Shown: positions 55,190 to 64,000 of the stretch, in pieces
Numbering within the stretch: the stretch's first letter is position 1
How the letters are laid out: every line of letters begins with the position of its first letter
Source: Siphonodentalium dalli
Lineage: Eukaryota > Mollusca > Scaphopoda > Gadilida > Siphonodentaliidae
Direction: 5' to 3'
Length of the DNA: 64,000 bases
Assembly (NCBI GenBank): GCA_032622095.1
Contig: CP136065.1
Span: 208,364,151 to 208,428,150 of the forward strand
Notes under the pieces: model-generated
What the model saw: only the letters and a program-made list of their open reading frames with translations
Databases searched by the model: none
What the model was told of the DNA's origin: nothing
Translations under genes and position numbers: made by a program

Positions 55190-57110
55190 TTTTATCTAAA
55201 TTCCCGACATAGAACATAGCCTTTTTTCCGGGGAACTAATGATGTCTGTCTGTCAGTCTGTCTGTATGTCTGTGTTCTATATAAATTCACAGGGGACCAT
55301 GTAGACGGCACAAAGGGGTCCAACAGGGGTAACTTTTTCCGATAAAGATAATGGTGCGGGTTAGAATTTTCTAAAGTGACGCTGTTGTTGCCAGGGCCAG
55401 AAATGCCAAATGGGGAGGGGCGGAAAAACTTTTTATCACCGATATCCACCAAAGTTATACATAATGATCTCCATGTATGACGAATCTAATGGTGTGGTTT
55501 AAAGATGTCAAAAGTAGTGCCGTTCGAGTCGGGGGAGCACTGAAGGGGAAAGGGGCACCAAAATTATTAAAATATTTTGAGCACCGATTTCCATCAAATT
55601 GAGTCATTGACACACATTCTCCCCACGATACAAGGAATTTAATCGTATGATTTAATGACGACAGGTTGGTGCCGCTTGGGTGAGAGATACGGGGGTACTA
55701 AATTTGATAAGAATTTGTTTAGTCGACGATTACCACCAAACGTATACATAATCATCTCAATTATATCAGGAGTCGAATGTGGCTTAAAGCTGTCAAAGTG
55801 GCGCGGTTTGAATCAGGGGTGTACGGAAGAGGGAGGGGTAACAAAAACTGATAAAAAAAAATGTATAGCACCGATTTCCACCAACTTGATACACATTCTT
55901 CCCCACGATACATGGAATCTAATCGTGTGATTTAATGACGCCAAATTGGTGCCGTTTTGGGTGAGAAATGGGGGGGGGGCACCAGATTTTATAAGAATTT
56001 GTTTAGTCGCCGATTACCACAAAACGTACATATAATCATTTCCATGATATCAGAAGTCTAATGGCGTGGCCTAAAGCTGTCAAATGTGGAGTCATTCGAG
56101 TCAGGAGTGCACGGAAGGGGAGATGGGTACCAAAACTGATAAAATGTTTTTAGCACCGATTTCCACCAAATTGATACACATTCTTCTCCAAGATAATCGT
56201 TTTAATTAAAGACGCCACAATGGTGCCATATGGTTAGAGATGGGGGCATTAAATCTGATAAGAATTTGTTTAGTCGCCGATTACCATCGGTATCAGGAGT
56301 CAAATTGTGTTGTTTAGCGTTGTCAAAAGTTCGAGTCAGGGTGCACGGAGGGAGGGAGGGACACCAAGAATTGATAAAAACTATTTTTAGCGCCGATTTC
56401 TACCAAATATGAAATCTAATCGTGTAGTTTAAATAGGCCAAATTGGTGCCGTTTGGGTGAGATATGTGGGCACCAAATTTCATACGAATTTAGTTAGTCG
56501 CCTATTTCCACCAATTTTATATATAATCATCTTTCAATGTGTCTAATTGTGTGGTTTAAAGATGACAAAAGTGGCGTTGCTTGATTCGGGGATAGGGAGG
56601 GGAGGGTCACAAAAACTGATACAAAAATATGTTTAGCCCCATTTTCCACCAAATCCATACACGCTCTTCTCCAAAGATACGAGGAATCAAATCGTGTGGG
56701 TTAAAGATGCCACATTTGGTGCCTACATTTGAGAATGTATGTCTGTTCTATAGAACTTCACGGGGGACCATCTAGATGACAGGGGTAACTTTTTAATAGG
56801 AAGATAATGGTTTGGGTTAAACTTTTGTAAAGTTACGCTGTTGTTATCAGGGGCGGAAAAGGAGAGGGGCAGCAAAAATGATGAAACATAATTGTCGCTG
56901 ATTTCCACCAAACTTATACGTATACCATCTATATGATATGGAGCCGTTCGAGTCAGGGGTGCACGGAGGTGAGGGGCACCAAAAGCTGATACAAATATCT
57001 TTAGCACCAATTATTATACACGTTCTTCTCCAATGATACGATGAAACAAGTCACGTGGGCTGAAAAGACGGCACATTTGGTGCATTTAGGTCAGGGATGG
57101 AGATTGGAGG
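55190..57110. repeat. Composite ~150/300-bp satellite-like array
   Basis: About ten half-units alternate. They share GATTTCCACCAAA, ATACACATTCTTCTCCA, GGAATCTAATCGTGTG, TGGTGCCGTTTGGGTGAGA, GAGTCAGGGGTGCACGGA and GGGGCACCAAAA. TCTGTCTGTATGTCTGTGTTCTATA near 55250 recurs in short form near 56740. Divergence is high and no frame is maintained. Confidence 0.75.
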
Positions 57111-57113
57111 AGC

Positions 57114-57370
57114 AATGGACCTATCCGTAGGTACCACCCCAATTTCAATTATAGCCAATGAGCCGATAGCTTAAACCCGGAAACGACATACGCCTGCCTA
57201 GTGATATGAATCGCACCACAAGCGGGTCCCTAACTACCATTGTAAGCTATAGGGAATTTACGAACACGAGAGCAAAATATGTCTTAAAAAGCTACAATGG
57301 TGTTGAAATGGGCATGGGGAACATGTCCGGGTGACGAACGAAATTTATACATGTTTTAGTTCGGTTTCCT
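57114..57370. repeat. Dispersed repeat, inverted partner of 45821-46087
   Basis: Starts AATGGACCTATCCGTAGGTA and ends AGTTCGGTTTCCT. See the partner for shared segments. Confidence 0.75.
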
Positions 57371-60300
57371 AAATAAAATGTAACTAAGACATCTGTTTAC
57401 GCTGGATTAAACAATGCCAACGACCACACTCGGATCCTAGTGTTATTTAAATTTCAATATTTATATATAACAGATTTCAAACTAAAACGTGGAAATAGTA
57501 GTCCCGAGCGATGTTGCGTTATGAATATTAATTGTGCCGCGAGTATGTGTTTTATGTGAAGTGTTTTTCGTTATAAATGTATACATTTGTTGCTGTTATA
57601 ACATCGTGGTAATATTGAGTTCAAATGTCTGCTATTCACACTAACCTGTAGGATATAGTCCTGCGAACGTTTTACTGAATCCATTTGAGAATCTAAAGCT
57701 TCCTCCGACAATGTACGTTTAAATGAGAATCAACAGACGTTTTCCAAGATAATTACACGAAATTTCACACATTGCACGTGCTTCGCTGTGTATGTACACG
57801 TAATCTTCACCGAACAAGTTCACTTTGTGCCATTGTTGCCTCATGGCAACATGTAACTGACGCCATGCTAGTCGGCGTTTTCTTTAATGTACTTTACTGA
57901 CGGAAAAATAGGATGTGGAATTTTAAAAGGCCATTATTTGATAATCCTTTGCATCCGGCCTGATGTCACCAGGGTTCATTCAGGGCGCTCGTGGTGCGGT
58001 AAACTGATATCGTTATATTTATTTCGACAAAAGAGGGATTATAGATTAATTACCACATGTACACCTCCGTTTGGTTTATTTCATCAAGGTGTGAACCATT
58101 AGCATAGCTCCGATATTAAATTTGCTATTTGATATTGAAGTTTCAAAATGGCTTCATTTACACCGTTTGATTCATCGAAAACATCTATCTTTGTTGGTTA
58201 TCGGAAGTGGCCTAACAATCACACCTGGTTTTTTGTTTTAAAACTGGTTCTATTTTTGTTTATATCTAACGACAGTCACTTTTACAAGATGCATATTTAC
58301 ACACAAATGTATCTTGAAAATCGTGATATTCAGAATGAAGCTATATTATCGTGTTACATGGCGTTTAACAACACAGTCCTTTCTCATCGGAAGCCATTTT
58401 AGCACTGACGAGATAGTGACATTGAGATGGCTTGTGGTGCGTAGTAACAGTAACCATGCAGTCTACATGTGGGCGGTTTTAAGCAATTTTTGGGGTTCAA
58501 ATTTGACAACCTGGACAAATGGTGATCGAACTGTAACAATTATATCTTCTCAATTGTCATATGTGTATGGGAACTGAAATCAGGGCATTCATATAGTGAT
58601 CCAGCAAAAACAGATAATAGAAGAAAGCATTAAAAGTGTATTTGTCACTCTATTTAAGAGATTTATATATTCTTGCAAAATGAGGGACCTTGAACAGTTT
58701 CTGCCAGATGATGGCATGTTAGAATGTCTCATGTGTTATAATAAAATTGAGTCTTTCCTGTTCATGATATTGTCCAAAAAAGATACAAATTTGTCAAGAG
58801 AGATGGAATTGTATATGCCTGGTCAAAAATAGTGACCACAGTGTGTAGTTAAATTAGTTTCTTCTGAGATAAAAGAAAACGCAGTCAGTAGCACATGACT
58901 TTTCACGATTCTCCAATACTGGGACCTGGCAAGGGTACATCTGCCCGATACAGAGGATTTCTTTCATTTTTTAGAACAACTTAAAAAATCGCTCAGTGTC
59001 GGGCACATGTAGCTGATATGTAGAAACATGTTCAAGCTTGGTCTGAGTTGAGGGACATCTCAATGTGCCATTCCGATCGATGCATAGCCCTTTCGATGAG
59101 AAATAAGATTTTGTTCACTTTGACTGAATTAAGAACATTTGAAGCAATGAACAATCATACTGAGTCCGTGCCTCCATAATTTTGATATGTATACATGTCT
59201 ATATATAAGTTTGGTAGAAATCTGCGACAAAATATTGTTTTTTTTTGCACCCCTACCCAACTTTTAACTGTGCAACGCTACTTTAAGCCACACATATAAG
59301 TTTGGTGGAAATCGGCGACAACATTCCGCAAAATTAGAGCCAATTTTACAGATGCACATTTCAAGGTCAACGCAAAGGGATTTTGTGAGATGTAATTAGC
59401 AGACTTTTTGACAGAAAGTAGCAATTGACCTTGCTCCATATATGGATGTTTTATCTGTTTGATTTCTGATCAATATAGAGAGTTTTATGATTACTATATA
59501 TATACGTCTTTTGTATATCCTACAAAATCGATCCTTGAGTAAACATGCGGACAGGGAGACACAGTGTGCAAGTGTGTATGGTGTCGAACCCATTTCTTAT
59601 GGCAAGAAAACACTGAAATTGATTCTTAACTCCTGACACAGGCAAAGTTTATGAAATTATTTTCAAAGAGCAGTTTCGCTTTGACAAGACACCACATCAT
59701 GCAATACGACACGGTCATGATAATCGTACACCAATGAACATGTTTATGAACATTACAGCTACATGAACTTGGAACAAAAGGCCCGTTCTGATTCGTATAG
59801 TGGTCACTAGCTCCTATTTGATTTATATGAGTTCTCCCTAGATGCCTCATTCATCGCAAGCGTGTATTTGACACTTAATATTCGTCGCCCAATAATTATA
59901 ATTTCCTAACTCCTAGATATTGGAAATTCTGACATTTTGAAAACTCATTTTCATCATATCTGAGCAACCAAACTGTTGAATGTAGGCATATTTTGGGTCA
60001 TTCTACATTGAAATATACATATTGGTTTAAAAAAAACATATTTTTTTAATGAATTTTTTCACTGGCGATAGAACATTGTTTTAAATTTGTTCTATTGCTT
60101 TCAGTTTTTTTCGATTATCACTGCTATAATAAACTTTAACACCGAGTTTAACAGTGCATTATGTTAGGATCATACTAGACAATACTTAGCATAAATATAT
60201 ATATATTAGCTTACCACGAAGTCCGTTTTGTGTTAATATTTTGAATTGGATGCTATGCCACTGCATGTAACGTAAATACATTAGTGCCCAGTGCAATATT

Positions 60301-61034
60301 CGTCAAAGATGTGATAGTTCGTGAGTTGTTAGTCCTGATTCGGACGTTAGAACGATGAACCAATTAGTGTGAAAACGTGGTCAATATTAGCCAGTTTCTT
60401 TGGAATATATTTAAAATCTATATCGTTCTCGAAATTTTAATTGCCATTGTGTTTCGAAAATTTCAAGGTTTAATGTTATAGTCTATTCCATACAAAGCCA
60501 TTATCCAGGTACACCCGGGAGCTTCGATAAACCTTGTTATCTTGCCTATAGAAAGTCATATTCAATAGAACGTTGTTTGATTAACCAAAGGCTTATTTTG
60601 GACCCCTCTCCAATTCCGATCTCTGACGACAATCCACTGTCCACAAAAGGGCACCCGTCTCATAAAATTGATTTAAATATCCCAGAACAACAGGTATATC
60701 TTGGATAGTAAATTATTTGTGTTTGTCGTGTTGAGTACTTAATTCAACGGTTTGCAATTAAATGTCAAAAGTCCTCTTCTGCTGGATCTTTGACAAGTGA
60801 AACTTGTCAATCGATATAGATGATAATGAATATGTGGCGACGAGGCTGAAGCTACTTCTAGTCTTATCTGTATTGCTACATACACATACAGACGTTAACG
60901 AATTAGTTCCAGATGATTATATATATTGCACATTGTTGGTAAAACAAATAGCGGAATTCAAGCCTGCAAGTAACAGTATGACATTTTCAGACTCTAGCTG
61001 GATCAATGTCAGGCACAAATCATTTGCATTTATA
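57371..61034. other. No supported gene
   Basis: Several 60-90-codon frames occur (for example 58148-58402, 58596-58832 and 60804-61037) but none has a recognisable domain, splice context or repeat relationship. TTTGGT(A/G)GAAATC(T/G)GCGACAA near 59210 and 59300 is a stray piece of the 55-57 kb repeat family. Confidence 0.35.
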
Positions 61035-61510
61035 TAGTTAGGGAGCCCGCATATGTTCTATTTACACTTTTGCGTACCCCCTAAAGTTGGTACCAATAAT
61101 TGAACATTCTGAAAAACCGATTTCTTAAGTTGCGCATTCCTGGGGTTTAGGGGCCGCTGAACCCCAAAAAGTGCCAAAAATCACTATTTACACTTCCGCG
61201 TACATCGATGAATTTTGGTTTGATGATACTCCTAAGTGTACTGATAAAGAAAACACAACTTAAGAAAGGGATTTTCCTGGGGTTTTCAGATTAGAAAGGG
61301 GGTCCCATGCTGAACCCCAAAACGTGATTTTTCACTTTTGTTTATACTTTCCCGTACATCCATAATTTTTGGTCTCAAAGTACTTTGATATATACTAATT
61401 ATAAAAACACAACTTAAGAAGCAACTTTTCCTGGGGTTTTAAGATAAGAAGGGGGTCATCGGGTCACTCCTCAAAACGTAAATATCACTTTTATTTACAT
61501 GATTCCATTC
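61035..61510. repeat. Three diverged ~150-bp tandem units
   Basis: Units carry AACACAACTTAAGAA, TTTTCCTGGGGTTT, GAACCCCAAAA.GTG and TCACTTTT.TTTACA followed by CGTACATC.AT.AATTTTGG. Confidence 0.65.
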
Positions 61511-61789
61511 GTCCAACGTGTGTGTATGTGCGTACACCCCTGGAACTGGAACGTTGCACTATTACAACCAATATATCCCTAAATCGATACGATCAACTTA
61601 AGAAATATATATTCATGTCGTTTTCTGATAAGAACGAGACTTGTTACGCCGCCCCCCAAACCCAATCCATTTTCTAGAACTATAAGTGAGCCAGTTTTAT
61701 GAAAATTATAGCGGAAAATCTAGTAAAATGTATACAAAATGTATATATTTTCGTGAAGCTAAGACATAATGACACTTTTTTGGCCCAAA

Positions 61790-62540
61790 ATTGAAACTCA
61801 CCATCCAAGATGGCCGCCAAAATGGCCGCCGGAAGTTGAAAATGATATTTTTTCACAAATATCTTCTAGATCAATTCATGCTGTTTGGAACTGGTTGAGT
61901 AATGCAACTTTATTTTGTGTTTTGTATATTAACTGATCATTGGAGCAATTAAATATGCAATTATTGGGGTCCTAGCCCCTTCCGATCCCTCAAAAATTCG
62001 ATTTCACAGAACGCAGTACAAAATTAAAAAAAAATCTCAATTGGGATTCTAGTCATATTTCAATAAGAAATGAGAAGAACATTGTAATGTAAGTGAGGCA
62101 TATTATTACCTATGAATATTCCAAATCTCTGGAACCATAAATCTTACCTTGGCTCAAAATGGCTGCGAAAATGGCCGCCAAAATATGGAAAATGGTAAAT
62201 ATTGCCCCAGGGTGTCCTGTAATCGCTTACAAGTTGTGATTGATGTACAGAATTGGCTAATCTGTTTTCTATACATTGTTTACTAACATGTCTGATGCAC
62301 CATGGATAATTTTTACTATTGTCACCACTGACATCACCAGAAATATTGGATTTTTCTCTCACAAACTTCACATAAATATCGGCAAAAATTCACTTTTCAG
62401 GGTTCGACCATTTGTTCAAGTAAAATGTAACCATCTTTTGATTGAAAGGTGTTTATTGTTTTGGTATATCTTAAATGTGTCACACTACGGTGTTTATAGA
62501 CTAAATTGCTCAAGATGGCTTCCAAAATGGCAACCAAATT
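61790..62540. repeat. Diverged repeats with AAGATGGCCGCCAAAATGGC
   Basis: The motif recurs near 61805, 62157 (variant GGCTGCGAAAATGGCCGCC) and 62512. It is spaced about 350 bp, with shared ATTGG and TTTCAC/ATAT segments between. No coding support. Confidence 0.5.
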
Positions 62541-62879
62541 TGTAAAAAGTTAAAAGTTAACATATCCCGAACATTATTCTCAGCATTATCCGAAAAAGGT
62601 GGCAAATTGTGACTCACTTGGTTATTGTACGTGTTAGTTACAATGTAATTAACTGACAACTACCTTCTATTATGTTTGTCCCAGTTCCGTATGAGGCATG
62701 ACAAATTCATTTTAAAGTTGCAGTATGGAATTTTGCGGAGAACCTCTTTTGTGATTCTGGTCATATTATTGAAAGGGAATGGGCAGAACTTTGAGACGGA
62801 ACTGAGATGAACCATGATATGTGGGTATTCTGGCCCATTATGATAAAAAATTATCAATGGATACAGGGTGGAAACCAAG

Positions 62880-64000
62880 ATGGCAGCCAGGGAGTTTAAT
62901 ACTCTATTATCATAGATGAGGATAATAGGTATACACGGAGTTATTGTATGGCCATGAATGATGTGTGGGTATAAAGGGAGTGCCCTGTTGGTAACGATGG
63001 GACGTATATGTATATATGTTGTGGATGTGTTATCATTGGGGTGTATGGGGAGTAGATTTATTATCATGGATGGCGTGTATGAGTATGGCAAGTACGGAAC
63101 TTATGAGTGGTCGTATGTGCGGATATTGGTATATCTGGAAGGGATCACCATTGGTGGTGTGCATATGTATACCTGGATTGACTCTATGGTCATGTGTATG
63201 GCGAATATGTATACATGTAGTGAATATGTATACATAGAGTGACTATATGGTCATATGTCAGGTGTAGGTGTATACCTGGTGTCCATGCATGGTGACTCGT
63301 GGCTGTATCGTCATTTGTGGTATGTACGGGTATAACCAAGTATGGTTGTATGATCAGGTGTACTAGTACATGTACGTGTATAAAGTGGATGACTGTGTTG
63401 TCATTTGTGTGGTGTTTATGTACATATGGAGTGAATGGCGTAATGGGTGGGTTGTACATGTGTACCTTGGGCGGCTATCGCTTTCCTCAATAACTCAAGG
63501 ATATGTTAATCAATAGAGAGGTCATGTCATATCGTGGAAAGCGATAGCCACCCATTATCACACAGTCATTACATATATACATAAACACCACATACATAAC
63601 AATATAGTGACCCACTGTATACATTTACACCTGACCCATAACCACGGATGACCATACAGCCACGCGTCACAATGCAGGCACACCGGGTATACTCCTAAAC
63701 ATGACCCATAACCATATAGTCACTCCTTGTATACCATTCATCTCACCATTGGTCATCATCCCTGTATACCTATTCTCCAAACGCATGGTCAAATATACAA
63801 TCAATATATACATCAACACCACAACAATGACCATAAAGTCACTCCGATATACATATGCACATCACCAATGTCCATATAGCCACTCGCGTCATACACATAC
63901 CCTCACCCGTGTTACCTGGTATACTCCTTCACCTGACATATGGCCATATAGTCGTCCCGTGTGTACCTATTCAAAACATTCATACACGATCATGGTCAAT
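62880..64000. repeat. Inverted pair of GTGTAT/ATGGTCAT minisatellite arrays
   Basis: Left of about 63515 the sequence repeats GTGTATACCTGG and ATGGTCATGTGTGTGG-like words. To the right the same words appear on the opposite strand (ATACAC, TGACCATA.AG.CAC). At the switch, GCGGCTATCGCTTTCC (about 63470) is mirrored by GGAAAGCGATAGCCACCC (63537-63554). Frames found on either strand here are repeat by-products. The right array runs off the window. Confidence 0.7.

Noticed and set aside
62660-63459. Minus-strand frames with HTIT/YPHI repeats
   Set aside because: They lie in the GTGTAT minisatellite and change with repeat phase. No domain is present.

Overview
This window looks like AT-rich, repeat-dense nuclear DNA from a marine invertebrate, most likely a mollusc (an inference). 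It has spliced genes with GT/AG introns, an intron of about 7 kb, a tRNA-derived SINE, LINE remnants, many non-autonomous DNA transposons and minisatellites. There is no operon structure and no ribosome-binding pattern. I recognise no species-specific marker, so anything finer than 'lophotrochozoan-like animal' would be a guess.

Layout. (1) 0.68-15.7 kb is a 15 kb LTR-retrotransposon-like element on the minus strand. It has two short LTR-like repeats (about 215 bp), a 5-bp target duplication, a PBS-like site next to the right repeat and a purine tract next to the left one. It carries one unrecognised 847-codon reading frame. The 3' part of that frame lies in a 1885-bp unit present five times in perfect tandem (2193-11617). 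No reverse transcriptase, integrase or protease was seen, so the element looks non-autonomous. (2) 15.7-21.5 kb holds a decayed LINE 3' end, a 22-bp minisatellite, duplicated hairpin elements, a 1.45-kb hAT-like element with a SINE nested inside it, and a MITE with TTAA ends. (3) 21.5-30.3 kb holds the last three coding exons of an astacin-family zinc metalloprotease gene on the plus strand, with phase-matched splice sites, a stop codon and poly(A) signals. Its introns contain minisatellites, a 1-kb GC-rich palindrome and a piggyBac-like MITE. (4) 30-47 kb has no convincing gene and is made of diverged satellite-like repeats, MITE copies and direct duplications. (5) At 47.3 kb there is a probable first coding exon of a secreted PAN/apple-like protein, followed by a minus-strand retrotransposon ORF1-like remnant. 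(6) 48.5-64 kb is again repeats, palindromes and unassigned DNA.

Only the astacin exons are firmly identified as a host gene. The most unusual object is the LTR-bounded element with the fivefold amplified reading frame. Its parent copy carries a nonsense change, and the mutations separating the copies are mostly amino-acid-changing transversions.
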